From: Telopea speciosissima
Lineage: Eukaryota; Streptophyta; Magnoliopsida; Proteales; Proteaceae
DNA length: 64,000 nucleotides
Direction: 5' to 3'
Assembly (NCBI RefSeq): GCF_018873765.1
Contig: NC_057924.1
Coordinates: 8,804,001 to 8,868,000, forward strand
Shown piece by piece: positions 46,611-58,829 of the stretch (positions within the stretch are counted from its first letter, which is position 1; every line of letters starts with the position of its first letter). Position numbers and translations under genes: made by a program. A model generated the notes under the pieces. It saw nothing but the letters and a program-made list of their open reading frames with translations. It ran no database searches and was not told the DNA's origin.

Positions 46611-49600
46611 AACGTATAACATTCTGTTATTACCCCCTTCCCCCTCTCCTCCCCTTCATTTTTGTTTTTTTTACTTTCTCAAAATAATCTCACACATTGG
46701 CATTCATGACATTAATAATCTTATATGGCACCTGCACACATTGCAGGCTTAAGCAAATTGGAATCCCATTCACCCCTCTCTGGAGTCTGAACTGATTAAG
46801 TAGTTAAAAATCATGAAACATCCTTTATAACAAACAGAACAGGAGATGATAAATATTTTTAATCCAAAAGTGATCCTTTGGATCCCATGATCACTAGCTA
46901 GCTACTACTCTCATTGCTCTGTCCCACAGCAATCTAATACCATTACTACTCCTACTCCTACTATTACTACTCCCTCATCACTCCCTGTTCCTGTAACCCA
47001 AACATAGACATTAAAATGAAATTAAACCACTTTCATTCTTAAAGCAACAGATCTATGACACAGTCTAATATGCACCCATGAATTGATAATTTAAGTAGTA
47101 GTAAAGATTCAAAGTACAACACAATCAGATCATTTGTCTCCAAACCTTGCCTTTAATTGGCTATTTTAACCTCTAAATTAATTGCTAAAACAGTAAATTA
47201 TTCATTCCTTCACATGCAAACTTCTTTAAAAATTAAATAAAATAAATTTCATGACCTGGTCAGTCATCCAAGAACTAGGCAGGACTTTTTTGCCTTTTTG
47301 ACGCTTCAAAAAGGCTTTGGAGCTCGTGTTCACATTTTCTTCATCTTTTCAATTAGAAGGAATCATGGTTTTCTTTAGATGCTGTTTTTTGGTTTACTCC
47401 CTTCCCCACAGGAAGAATGTTTAATTGTTTTAAATAACCATTATTAAGCAAGAGAAAAAAACCCTCCAAGCTTCCATTCCATGCAATCATGCATGGATTC
47501 GTCAGGACAGTCTTGCACTATTATTATTTCATTACATGTAAACTTCTTAATTTCCTGTGTGTCACCAAAACTGACAAATTAACAGCATTTTATACAGAGT
47601 CATGCAAACACAGACATAAGCATGTGCATACAAAGACCAATTAAGCAGCTTATCAGCGCATAACAAGTGGATCACAAGGATATACGTGGATTGACAAGAT
47701 TGTCTCAAGAGATCTACTTCCAACAATGGAGAATAGGGTTACGGTCGCTTATCCTCACACCTCTCTCAGATTGCATTATAGAGAAAAGAAAAAAAAAACC
47801 CTCATTACAAATTTATAGCAAAACCCTATAAAGGAATTTTACCGATAGCCAAATAGCATCAGAACCATCAACCCCTACAAGACCTCTTAACAGCCCTTCG
47901 AAATCAACCCACTTATACAAATAATGAAATACAAAACATCATACCCCCAACAAGTTCAGGTGAACCAAACATGGCCATGCATGCTTTATTGGGTTATCAA
48001 TCTACAGCCAAAGTCTGTGAGTCTATCTTTATGATTTGGATGCTGTCATAACATGTCCTCCACTTCATGCACTAAAGAGAGATGACAGTAACCCAAGACT
48101 ATTAAATCATCAAAACCCACTAACATGAATCTTCTACAGAATTGACTTCTCCTTGGTTTTATGCTTTATAGATGTGACGTATCTAAGGTGGTTGAGTTTC
48201 TTTTGTACCAAAGATCCTAGGTGATCCGTTTGTAAAGAGAAGTCCTTGTAACCCCCTTCTTATCAGTAAAATGTAGCCAATGACCTTTTGGGCTCTAAAC
48301 TTGCTCTCTATTATCCTTCACCATTTTTTTTTTCCTTGCTTTCCTTTTCATGGATAATGATTTTAACCCATTTGGGAGATGGGGGACTAACTTTTCCTGG
48401 GTTCTAATACTTCTTTTCTCCTTGGTTGTGATTATATGTGTTGGCACAGTGTTTTTATCCACTTACTGTTACTTCACTCATGTCGGTCAAGTGTCCCTTA
48501 CCTTAGGGCCACTGCTCACAAAATCAATCTGCACACATTCTTTTCATCTAAGAGGAAAATATCAAACACATATGAGAGAGAGAGAGAGGGGAGTGGGTGT
48601 GTAGCCAACATGGAAAATTTCAAACTACTATTAACAAACAGTAATTAGTTAAACAAGGGTTATTTTCCATTCCTATGGTTTGATTTCATTGGTTTTTAGA
48701 GGCTAATAATGGAGCTTTATTAAGTTTCAAGATTTAAGTGCAACTTTCCTTGGTCTGTGTTTAAGTAGTATCATTAAAAGCTAGCTAGCTTTATAGGGAT
48801 TATGATTCGATTTCCCTCCATGGTTCAAAGATTGCAACTAAAAAGGGAAGCTCCAATAAAGTTATAACCTAGAAAAGATTTTTAATCCCTTTATATCTTA
48901 TTATTTCTTCCTTGCTTTTACCAAGTAAGGTAGGCTTTACATCTCATCACACTATTATTAGACAATATTAAACACTGTTATCCCATAATCGAGAGCTAAA
49001 ATTTTAATTTGTTTTAATTGTTTGGGAGCCCATGAGACCAATTAATTAAGAATAGTTGTAAATTCTCAAATAGAAAGAGGGAAATTAAGAAAGAGAGAGA
49101 TGGGGAAGAGAAAAATAGTGTTTACTTGTTAAGCCTACTTCAACTGAGCTCAAGCTGGCCTCATCTGGTCATTCTCATAAACTTTCTAGTTGACTGGTTA
49201 GTCAATCAAAGTATCAATTACATAGCATGTCAATGGACCTTTTGGGAGATAATTACCATCAAATTCTCATTAGGTGATTTGAATTTCTAGTCTTGTTTGT
49301 TTATGTCTGTCAAGTGTCAAGCATACAACAACCATCATAAATACAAATTAGAATGAAATAGCAGCCGCATTAGTACCTTGGATTCCATTAGTGTGTGTTT
49401 GTTTCCTGTTTGGGGCACTTCCATATTAGATAATTAGAAGAAAGGGTGAAAGGCCTACATGCAAATCCTTTCAAGGAACAGATCCTAATTAAGAAAATAG
49501 AACAGAGCATATAACTGGAAACAAGATTAGTGCTTCACTAAATATATTAATGCTTTTTTGAGACTGAGGAACAAGAACAAAGAAGAACCAGTCAAATTGC

Positions 49601-50511
49601 TGTATCAGCTATGACTACAAATCATAACGTGGATACAGCGAGATGGGTTTGTCGGCTCACTTCTCAAGGTGGGCAATGGGAAGAAACTGGTGATCATACT
49701 AATTGGGTAGAGTAGAGAAGAGAAGCAGACATTGATTATGGTAAAAGAAAGATGACATTAATCTAATATTGACAACTTGACATGGTGGATTAAAAAAAAT
49801 AATGAAGAAAGGAAGAAGAAATTTAACAACTTGGGTTTATTGGGACACAATCTTCCACCACTAAGCACAAGCTAATATTCCCCTTTTTTAAGGGAGTTCT
49901 TTTGGTTTTCCCTTAATCCAACAACAATGGCTCTCTAGTGATTTTGGACTATGGAGTTCATAGCCAATCCAAGAGGGTGAAAGTATTGAGAGGGGACCTT
50001 TTTGCCCATCGTTTTGTGTCGAGGGTTGGGTAAACCAGTGGGACCTTAGCACAAACACAAAGTACTCACAAAGCGTATCACTCTTTTTTGGAAGATGATT
50101 GCAGTCATATGGACGAAGGGGAAGGGATGAGATGGAGCCGGCAGTCTTGAGCTTACTTTCTGGGAGATTTTCTTTTCTTTTCTACTTTGAACTTTTCATT
50201 TGTTTTTGAGGAGATAGTGAGATTGAAAGAGACAGAGATATAGAGAGGTGGGGAGCACATTTATGTGGGAGTTGAGAAAAAACATAACGCAAATTGGTTA
50301 GATACATAACTGTGTCTTATAGCTTTTAAGACTTTAGAGATGGGGTTAAGGTGACCGCAGCTTCCAACATAAACAGTTACAAGCTAGGGGGGTTGTGGTC
50401 CTTGTGGACCAAGGCTCAACCGAAGAACCGCTGGCTTGTCTAGATAGTGCTAAGAAAGGACTGTGTTTGTCTTTTCTCCTTACTCCTTCAGTTATTGTTT
50501 GTGTTCATATA

Positions 50512-50555
<44 letters not shown>

Positions 50556-51058
50556 TGAAAGCTAAGGTTTGAAGGGAAGGGTCCCCTCAAGGGAAGGGTC
50601 CCCTCTTCAAAATGTATCTAGAAGGAAAGAGTGGTGTGTTGTGTCTATCTTCCGTTGGCCCTTCTTAAGAAATGGAAGGGAAGGGAGACATTATTACGTC
50701 CTGTGTAGTATACTTTTGTCCCCCTCTGTCTAATCTCATGAAGGGGGCTGAGAACTGTCGTGTGAGGTGACCAACCGTATCTCCCTTCCCTTCTGTATAG
50801 TACACTTTTGTGTTCCTCTCAATCTTATTAAGGGCATGAACATAACCAGAGCGTGCCACCCCCCCCCCCCCCGCCGGGCGGGGGTCCCCCACTAGGCCAT
50901 CAACCACTCCAGTCACTGGGATGAAAGTTTGGGGTGGCATAGAAGAATCTTTGCCTTGTGGACTATGAGCCTGTCTGAAATAATAGATCAAAATGTCACA
51001 ACATTTGCAATCACAATACAAGTCTGTTGGGTTTGGTGTCATCTAGTTAGAACTGGTT
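46611..51058. other. Long gene-poor intergenic region
   Basis: About 4.4 kb of AT-rich DNA in which I find no gene, domain or bounded mobile element. Simple repeats include (TACTCC)-like at 46935-46970, (GA)n at 48574-48588, (TG)n then (GA)n at 50512-50551, and a C run followed by G/C text at 50860-50890. I checked for well-known conserved plant microRNA sequences by eye and recognised none. Confidence 0.45.
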
Positions 51059-52650
51059 GATGGGTTTGATTCAATGGTCTAATTGGATTATCCATTAAGG
51101 TCTTCTAATGGGGGAAGGGGGTGAAGTCTTTAAGGAAGTTAGAGTCTTTCAAGAAATTGGAAGAGTCTAGAGTCTTCCAAATAGTGGAATCTTCAAGGTG
51201 AAGGCTTCCAAGAGAATGGAAGGTGAAGGGTCTTCTAAAGTATGGAAGAGGAGTCTCTAAACGGAGAGATGTATCTACCAAGGTATAAGAGAGTGAAAAA
51301 GCCAAGAATGGAGAAGCTTGCACATAGAGAGAGAGAGAGAGAAAGAGAGTGAGAGAGAGTACAAGAGGCTTGGGTTTGCGTATCTAATTGCCAGGACTGT
51401 ACCATATCTCTTCTCTTTTTCTTAGTGGAAGATTGAATCACATGTAAGTCTCTTATTGTTTCTTGTATGTGTGCTTGTTTTATTTTCTGTGCTCGTTCTT
51501 GCGCATATGTTTTGGTGTATCATACACAATTCTATGGGCATATATAGTTTTATGTATGTGGTTTCCTGAGAAAAGTTGATTCGAGATCAACAAGATGGTA
51601 GGATCAACAAAGTTTGAACTAGAGATTTGAGGGCAAGAATAATTATTATTTGGGGCAGAGCACAATCAAGGACATCTCGGTGCAACAAGGTTTGATCAAA
51701 CAATTGATCAAAGAAAAGCCAAAAAAGGATTTAGTTGAGGACTAGGAAGAGTTGAACATGAAAACGGTAAGAACCATCTGCTTGTCTCTTGCAATTGAGA
51801 TAAAATACATATAATGTTTTAAATGAAACTTCTGCTACTAAATTGTGAAAATCTTTGAAACAACGATATATGTCCAAGTCCCTCAATAAAAAATTACAAC
51901 TACTAAGAACTCATATGTTTCTAGTGTGATAAGTTAGGACATATAAAAACAGATCGTACGGAAAGGAAGAAATATTTGGAAGAGAACGGAAAGGAAGACA
52001 AAACTCATGATGATACAAGTCAAATAAGTATAACTAAAAGTTGCTCCTAGTTGAGTTATGTATCTTTTATCTAGACCGGCTGATGGGTTTGGGTCAACAA
52101 TGTCTAGTTGGGCTATCCACTAGGGCCTTCTAATGGAGAAGGGGTAAGACCTTCAAGGAAGTTAAGTCTTTCAAGAAAGTGGAAGAATGTAGAGTCTTCA
52201 CGAAGGTGAAGGCTTCTACGAGAGTGGAAGATGAAGAATCTTTCGAAGAGGTGGATTCTTCAAAAGAGTGGAATCTTACAAAGTGTGGAAGAGAAGAAGT
52301 CTATAAAGGAGAGATGTGTCTACAAGGTGTAAGAGAGTGAAAAAGCCAGTATTGGAGAGGCACCGAGATACAGAAAGAGAAAGTGACCAAGTGAGAAAAG
52401 GGAAAAGAGAGGGGTCTACATGGGACTTTGATTTGATGATCAAATTGTAAAGATTGTACTGGATCTGTTATCTTGTCCTTAAGAGGAAGATTGAATTACT
52501 CCGTGGATGTAAACAATATTGCTGAACCAAATAAATCTTTTATCTTTTGTGTGTATGTTTGTTTTATTCATGTGCTCGTTGCTCCTACACATACATTTTT
52601 TATGTGCCGTACAAAATTCTCTAGCTGTATATAATTTTATGTATTGTATA
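51059..52650 (+). mobile_element. Non-autonomous LTR retrotransposon with a gag zinc-knuckle relic
   Basis: Two direct repeats frame it, about 51059-51563 and 52081-52650. Both start 'tgatgggtttg' and share 'gaaggcttc', 'gagtgaaaaagcca', 'gtggaagattgaat'-like text and 'ttttatgtat' at their ends. The interior of about 500 bp opens with 'tggtttcctgag', which may be a decayed tRNA-Met primer site. At 51929-51973 the plus strand reads 'CDKLGHIKTD' preceded by a Cys two codons plus a stop away, the CCHC zinc knuckle of copia-type gag with one stop and the last Cys changed to Arg. Protease, integrase and polymerase are missing, so it is a deletion derivative. The LTR ends are approximate and no target duplication was settled. 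Confidence 0.75.
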
Positions 52651-54690
52651 TGATTTCATGCATTGAAAACGTTGAAAACAAAATCTTGTTTCCTCAACAA
52701 AGTATACATATTTATTTGTGGATGATTTATGCTGTATTTTTTTAAGATTTTTTTGAGATGAGATGGAGAAGATCTGGGCAACATGGCTGAGAGGAAGTTT
52801 TGGTGTGAAAAGTAACAACTACCGTGGTGAAATACTTCTGGGCTATGTTTGGAAGGCAAGAAAAAAATTTTGAAAACTTCTAAAAGTAAGTGAGAAAAAT
52901 ATACATTAATTAATCATTACTTTTGTCCTATTTTCTTTTGGCAAAATTTTTGTTTCTTTATTTTTTTGGCAAGGCAAAAGTTTTGTTGCATGAACCATAG
53001 GATGGAGACCAGAGGACAATGGTCCCCATCGAAATATCAAAACCAACCCCTATTTTAGGGATCATTGATGTCACGAATCCCTTCCCCTTTTCTTTTCTGT
53101 CCATTTCTTACCTTCCAAACAAAGCCTTAGTGCAATTTTATGTGCTCTGAAACCAGGATGAAGTAGGAGAATTTTCAGAAGAGGATTTTATTAGTGAGTT
53201 AGAATTGAGGCTGGGTTTTTTAATTCAAGGGGGTTAGGCTTTATTGCACTAGCCTTAAACGTCAGCTTAAGGACTAGATCGAAGAATGTCTCCTCATATA
53301 GGAATAGATTAAACAGGCCCGTATTCTATGTCCTCGATTACCAATTTCATGGGTTTGTAGGACTCCAATATCATAATAAGTACATTCTTACCAAAAAAAA
53401 TATCATAATAAGTACATCACTATCTTAATAAGATGGGCCATCCACAGACCCAAGATGGCAGAGACTGTTCACCGTGGTGACAGATTACACATTTGCTTGG
53501 CAGCACCTGCAGAGACTGATTCAATTCATTTCAAAATTTCAATCAAACAATGAACAAGATGGTGAATCCAAAATCGCACATCTCCTACCACAGGAGCCAG
53601 AAACACCACCGAGCACCGACAACCTAATTGAATTTGATACAGAAAGCGAACTTCAGAACTTAAAGTACCATGGAAATTATGTTAACGCAAACCCTATGAA
53701 GCTTTCCCCCTCTCCCCCCTCCCTCTGATTTCTCAGTAGATCTCTCTCCAGCACAAACTTTTCTTCTAGAAATTCCTATCCCAAATCTCTGGTAATCTCA
53801 TCTTCTCTTCCTATTTTTTTTTATGCACACCTCTATCCAAGGTTTTAAAACTTGGAATCGAGAACGAGATCAGTCTCCATTGATTCCAATTCGATTATAG
53901 TTCTAATCGCCTCGGAATTGTCCGGGAATCAGCCAGACTCTATTGGACTGGGTCTGACTTGGTCAGAACTTGGTTATTGACAATCCGGATTGGTCAATTT
54001 TGAGTCCAATAGGCTGATTCCACCAAGTACAATCCAAATTTTAAGACCATGACTCTATCTCCCTTCCCCTTTTTTTATCTGCAAACTCCTCTATCTTGGG
54101 TCTTGCAATTTCCTCTCCCTCTCAAATTTTGTCTCTGCAAATACTCTCCAGTATTCTCACACCACATTTTTATTCTGCACCTCTCCATGTCTCCTTTTTC
54201 CCCCTTTGGAATCCTCCCTGTCTTGGTTCTTGCAACTTCCTTTTTCCTCTCCAATTGTCTCTGCATATCACTCTCCATTATTCTCCCCCTACTTTTTCTC
54301 TAAACACCTCTATCTTCCCCTCTTTTTTTTCCTCTATATGCCTCAGTCTTGGGTCCTGCAATCTCCATCTCCTGCCTATGAATTTTCTCCTCCCACCCCT
54401 CTGGTTCTCCTTTTTCCTCTCATATTTTAAATTTTCTACAATTATACAAATCAGCAATTCACTTGATCAGATGGGCTGGCCTGCGACTTGGTATATTTTC
54501 CAAGTTTTTAAACAGTGCCTTACATAACCAAAAGGTTAAATGAAAGAAATGACCATAACAGATGTTAACAGTATTTTTTACCTCGCATTTGGAAGTGCTG
54601 TGACAGAAAAGCTTGCCTGAGATATAAAAGGCCTAAGCCCCAAAATAAAGGCCAGTGAGAGAACCAAGTTGCCAAAAATGTGCCAGCATA
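52651..54690. other. Intergenic, with probable repeats and WD40-gene 3' flank
   Basis: No supported gene. An 84-codon frame at 53474-53728 has no known motif. 53836-54047 ('aggttttaaaacttggaatc' to 'ccaaattttaagacc') has weakly inverted ends and may be a MITE. 54047-54440 holds a CT-rich segment repeated about three times with a period near 130-150 bp, marked by 'cttgggtcttgcaatttcc', 'cttggttcttgcaacttcc' and 'cttgggtcctgcaatctcc'. Confidence 0.4.
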
Positions 54691-55062
54691 TCACTCAAAC
54701 ACCGAAACATCTCCATTCCAACAGCAAGAAGCAACGACATTGGGTATGATGGGGTGAAAAGCAACATCTACACATGCCTGATCATATGCCTTTAGTTTAC
54801 AAAGGAGCTTGGAGGATCTATAGTTGTAGAAGTATATGCATCCATCAGAGGAACCCGAAGCAAGCCTCTCACCATCTAAGGAGAAATTGCACTTGATGGG
54901 AAACCCAGAAACTCCATGACTCTCATACCTCCTGTACTTGTCCAGCTTGAAAGGGGGTTTGGATGAGAAGATGGCTATGTAGTTACCATTGGATTGTGCA
55001 ACAAAAAGTGGATCAAATGGATGATACCTAACACAGGGACAAGTAAAGGCTTCCACATAAAC
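54691..55062 (-). CDS. WD40-repeat protein, last coding exon (WDR25 / At5g54520-like)
   Basis: A 372-nt terminal exon starts after an acceptor 'gtatccag' and ends at TGA 54691-54693, encoding 123 residues. It holds WD40 blades: 'VYVEAFTCPCVRYHPFDPLF', 'FPIKCNFSLDGERLASGSSD' with 'GCIYFYNY', and 'ACVDVAFHPIIPNVVASCCW' with 'NGDVSVFE' at the C-terminus. The wording fits plant relatives of WDR25 and the PRP17 splicing-factor group; the true role of this branch is not established here. No upstream exon is recognisable between 55062 and the window end, where a 1.4-kb LTR miniature element and a 5.3-kb copia element lie. Either these sit in one large intron, or this is a stranded gene end. The frame is clean with a good acceptor, which favours a working gene continuing beyond the window. 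Confidence 0.8.
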   Translation of the reverse strand, partial: VYVEAFTCPCVRYHPFDPLFVAQSNGNYIAIFSSKPPFKLDKYRRYESHGVSGFPIKCNFSLDGERLASGSSDGCIYFYNYRSSKLLCKLKAYDQACVDVAFHPIIPNVVASCCWNGDVSVFE

Positions 55063-55147
55063 CTGGATACACACGCAGGAAGTATGAGCTTTTCAGGTAA
55101 TTCTGCATCCACTAAAGACAAAAATGAGCGACAACTATGGATAATTC

Positions 55148-55316
55148 TTTAAAGGGGAAAAGGATTCTGTCAGGGAGCGTGGCTCCTGGGCCCAGACACA
55201 GGATGGGGCGAAATGGCTGCCCTGTCCCCATGAAAGGCGGAAATCCTATCCCTATTGATTGGCCCCGCGCTGGCGCTGGGACCATGCTCCCGGACAGAAA
55301 ACTCTCCCCCTTTAAA
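55148..55316. mobile_element. GC-rich fold-back MITE
   Basis: The left arm 'tttaaaggggaaaaggattc' and the reverse complement of the right arm 'tttaaagggggagagttttc' pair. They continue through 'tgtcagggagcgtggctcc' and 'tgtccgggagcatggtccc', so about 40 bp of each end are inverted copies. It lies just upstream of the WD40 exon in gene direction, within its intron if the gene continues. Confidence 0.8.
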
Positions 55317-55482
55317 ATGTCCGGACACATCTATTAATGCAGGAAAAACTTTTACAACATATAATACTTCCATAAGTCCTCTACAAGGTACAAATATCTA
55401 ACTACCTAGAGGTTCTACTTTCACAAACTGGAAAGCAATATCCCTGTAGCTATCTCATTATACAAGAAAACATAAAATCATT

Positions 55483-55795
55483 TAGGCCCCGTTTATTTGA
55501 CGGGGAGAATGGGGTGGGAATGTTGTGGGTTGGGGAACAGGGGTGGGATTTTTACTTTTTGCATGAACAGTAACCAAAGTCCATTGTTTTTTCTGGGACT
55601 TTGTATAGCATAGGGGTGGGATTTTCAAGTGCCACATCAGCAAACAAAGCATTTATTGTTGTTCCCTGAGCTTTTGTAAGTTCACCCCAGGTTAAACAAA
55701 CAAGGTTGGGGTGGGATTTTCAAGTGTCACATCAGCATTTTCCCACCCCAATTCTCCCACCCCACCTAAGTCCCCGTCAAACAAACAGGGCCTTA
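55483..55795. mobile_element. MITE with hAT-like ends
   Basis: The left end 'taggccccgtttatttgacg' pairs with the reverse complement of the right end 'taaggccctgtttgtttgac', followed in both by 'gggg'. The interior repeats 'ggggtgggattttcaagtg' twice (around 55613 and 55709). No coding capacity and no settled target duplication. Confidence 0.7.
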
Positions 55796-55871
55796 GGAAA
55801 AAGTTTTCCTGCACCGTGGGTGAAGGAAAAGTACACCCATCAATGGTAAAAAATGTTCTGCCCCCTATTAT

Positions 55872-56148
55872 GGGTGTCAATCGGTATGGTATCCGGTATA
55901 TGGTTTGGTATCGATACAGTATACTACGTATATACCTTATATTGATACCATACCGAATCTATTCGGTATTGTTTGGTAAAGGTATTTGGTATTTTCACTA
56001 TTTTGTCCATACTGATACCGTACCGAATATAGACTCGGTACAGGTATCACATATCGATACCATACCGAATTTATTCGGTATGGTTTGGTCTAGATAAACT
56101 GGTACAGTATCGGTATTGGTACACGGTATGGGGTACATATTGACACCC
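55872..56148. mobile_element. MITE rich in 'ccgaat/ggtat' words
   Basis: The ends 'gggtgtcaatcggtatggta' and the reverse complement of the right end 'gggtgtcaatatgtacccca' share the first ten bases. The interior is a chain of 'ataccgtaccgaat' and 'attcggtatggtttggt' motifs in both orientations, a style typical of non-autonomous hAT-like elements. Confidence 0.65.
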
Positions 56149-56616
56149 TTAACCCCTACAGTACGAAGTTAATAATACCGTTATACCGTTCCTCGATATC
56201 CACCGCACACCATTCAAACTCCTCAGTCCAGGATTCTACCTTGACCGTGGGGCGTGGATGAAGGAAACTGCCTCCAATCATTTATCCAATCTAATCTTCC
56301 CAAATTTCAGAGGCAATTACAATGAAATCACATAGCTAAGAGCCAACAACTTAGAAGTCATAGCCACGACCAATGTTGGCAATGTTTCCTATAAAAGTGG
56401 TACATGAAATGAAGGCACATGCAATAATCAAACAATAACGAGTGGAGTACAGAACAGGATGATAAAAACATAGATGGTATCGGAGTGTATGTTAACCATC
56501 AAACAATTATAAGAAGAAATTGAAAAGAACCGTAAGAAATAAATCAGGAATACCAAACTGAGACTAATGGGAAAAAAGGCTCTCCTTTTCTAACAAACAG
56601 ATTGTAACCTCATTCT
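56149..56616. other. Spacer, no gene recognised
   Basis: AT-rich sequence between two repeats. It would be intronic if the WD40 gene extends beyond the window. Nothing identifiable is seen. Confidence 0.45.
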
Positions 56617-56621
56617 ACATT

Positions 56622-58045
56622 ATATGCAAATGTCGACCTCGAACCAAGGAAGAACCAATGAGAGATTGATTGCAGCAAGGATCAACACACTAAGGAAGAA
56701 CAAATTGAATATAACTGAAACTTTATTGCTTTTTTTTTTTTGTTTACATATTAAAGAAGAAACATAAAAGGATAATAATAAGAAGAAGGGGATATAGAAG
56801 GGGGAATAGGATCAGCTCTCTCAGCCCATCATCCTCTCACCCACGGTATCTCACCATTGCCGCATCTCACAGCTTCATCAATAGCTCTTTTCTCTTCAAT
56901 CTCTGTCCTTCACTGCTCAGCCTTATACTCTTATTTATAATAACCCAATTACAAAGCAACCCAGTCCCAATCTAATTAAGAAACTAAATAAATCTAGAAA
57001 AGGAAACCACTAATTCATAAAACCTATAAAATAGAATCTTCCTATAAAATCTAGCTGCCATACATCAAAATAGAAACTTAAGCATACTTTCTAAATATGA
57101 AATAGAAACTAAACTTTGGCAGATTAGGATAGAAGCTTTCTCCACTTGATGGGTCCACACGATCTTCTAAAATGCATCCCCACACAAGGCAAATATGGGC
57201 TGTGACACTGTTCACGTGAACAGTGTTTAGTATTTTTTTCTTCATATTTCGATCTACATCAACTCTCCTCCATCTTGAAAAAAAACTCATCCTCGAGTTT
57301 CGGAGAGATGCCGAATCTGACTTGCATGATGAATCTTCAAGTAGAATGCAACTGTTGATCTAGAACAGCCTCTACTTAGCTTTGATACCAAATAATGCAA
57401 AAGTCGACCTCAAACCAGGGAAGAACCAGTGAGAGATCGATTGCAGCCAGGATCAACACAACAAGGAAGAACAAATTGAATATAACTGAAACTTTATTTA
57501 TTTATTTATTTTTGTTTACATATGAAAGAAGAAACAAAAAAGGATAAGAAGAAGAAGAAGAAGAAGAAGAAGGGGGGATAGGATCAAGCTCTCTCAGCCC
57601 ATCATCCTCTTACCGGTAATTCACCGTTGCCGCATCTCACAACTTCATCAATAGCTCTTTTCTCTTCAATTTCTGTCCTTCTCTGCTCAGCCTCATACTC
57701 TTATTTATAATAACCCAATTACAAAGCAAACCAGTCCCAATCTAATTAAGAAACTAAATAAATCTAGAAAAGGAAACTACTAATTCATAAAACCTATAAA
57801 ATAGAAATTTCCTATAAAATCTAACTGCCATACATCAAAATAGAAACTTAAGCCTGCTTTCTAAATATGAAAATATAAACTAAACTTTGGCAGCATTAAG
57901 ATAGAAGCTTTCTCCACTTGATGGGCCCACAAGATCTTCTAAAAAGCATCCCCGCACAAGGCAAATATGGGCTGTGACACTGTTAGCATGAACAGTACCG
58001 TGAACAATGTTTGGTCTTTTTTTCTTCATATTTTGATCTACATCA
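56622..58045 (-). mobile_element. Miniature LTR retrotransposon (TRIM-like)
   Basis: Two long direct repeats, 56622-57261 and 57392-58045, enclose only 130 bp. On the minus strand the LTR starts 'tgatgtagatc' and ends 'tttgcat(t)at'. Directly after the 5' LTR comes 'ttggtatcaaagc' (57379-57391), a primer-binding site for initiator tRNA-Met. Just before the 3' LTR lies the purine tract 'gatggaggagag'. A perfect 5-bp duplication, acatt, flanks it at 56617-56621 and 58046-58050. The LTR carries 'ttataaataagagt', a probable TATA region. With no coding sequence it must rely on another element's enzymes. The LTRs are longer than in classic TRIMs. Confidence 0.88.
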
Positions 58046-58050
58046 ACATT

Positions 58051-58394
58051 CCATTGGATACAATCATTATGTATCTCTAAGAGAACTGGATCACACAACT
58101 CTTCTAGGCGACAATGGGTCTCCATGGGAATAGGTCATTACGAGATCATAATCAATGAGTATACTATAGGGATACATCTAAGGGTCTACATAGGGCTAGT
58201 TTGATCTGTAATCCAGTTAAAACCAGCCAAGCATAGCAGTCTGAGCCAGGACTTTGAAAGAGCGCTTTAACCTGTCATTTCTCAGCTTCAAGTTGATCCC
58301 CTTCTGGGTAAAGGCCTGAACTTTTTTATGTCTGCCAACTTGACCTGAACCCATGCACATATACTTCATGTGAAAATAACAAGTTTTGAGTGAT
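58051..58394. other. Spacer between two LTR elements
   Basis: No gene or bounded repeat is seen in these roughly 340 bases. Confidence 0.45.
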
Positions 58395-58399
58395 CACAT

Positions 58400-58829
58400 T
58401 GTTAGAGTTTATGTAGTACGGGTACTTTGGGAACTAGTTTGTTGACTAGTTGCCATCATAGTTGTCACGGCGGCTAGGCGACCCAAGGCGTTGGAGAGGG
58501 CCCAAAATCAAGGCGACAAAGGCATCCAAGGCACCCAAGTCGACCAAGGCTCCTGGATGCCTAGGCAATGCATAGGCAACGCCTTGACAACTACGGTTGC
58601 CTTCTATTGTAATTTCTCTTTTTACCTTTTACCTCCCTAGGGAGGTGTATGTAATTTCTTTTACCTTATTAGTGAAGTAATATATAGGTGTGGTAGAGTC
58701 ATCTCTCTAACATACAACATTCCACCGAATTCTCTTCTCTATTTTCTTGTCTTATTCTTCTTCTTCAACTTCTCCTTCTTCTCTCATCTTCTTCATTCTT
58801 CCTTGCTTACCTCCACCTAAATTGCAACT
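58400..58829 (+). repeat. Copia 5' LTR (with MITE inside)
   Basis: Starts tgttagagtttatg, contains 'agtaatatataggtgtgg' (probable TATA region) and a CTT-rich tail, and ends caact next to the primer-binding site. Without the MITE it is close in length to the 3' LTR. Confidence 0.92.
58458..58595. mobile_element. 138-bp MITE in the copia 5' LTR (family of 20626-21688)
   Basis: The ends atagttgtcacggcg and the reverse complement of the right end cgtagttgtcaaggcg pair. The flanks gttgccatc (58449-58457) and gttgccttc (58596-58604) match at 8 of 9. The uninterrupted 3' LTR reads 'gttgccttatattg' at the same place and so shows the empty site. This copy arrived after the copia element. Confidence 0.88.

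Noticed and set aside
46611..51058. Search for a conserved microRNA gene in the long gene-free stretch
   Set aside because: No sequence matching the common conserved plant microRNAs was recognised by eye; a structure-based search could not be run.
53474..53728. 84-codon frame with an acidic, Ser/Pro-rich end
   Set aside because: No domain recognised and no plausible partner exon; kept only as intergenic.
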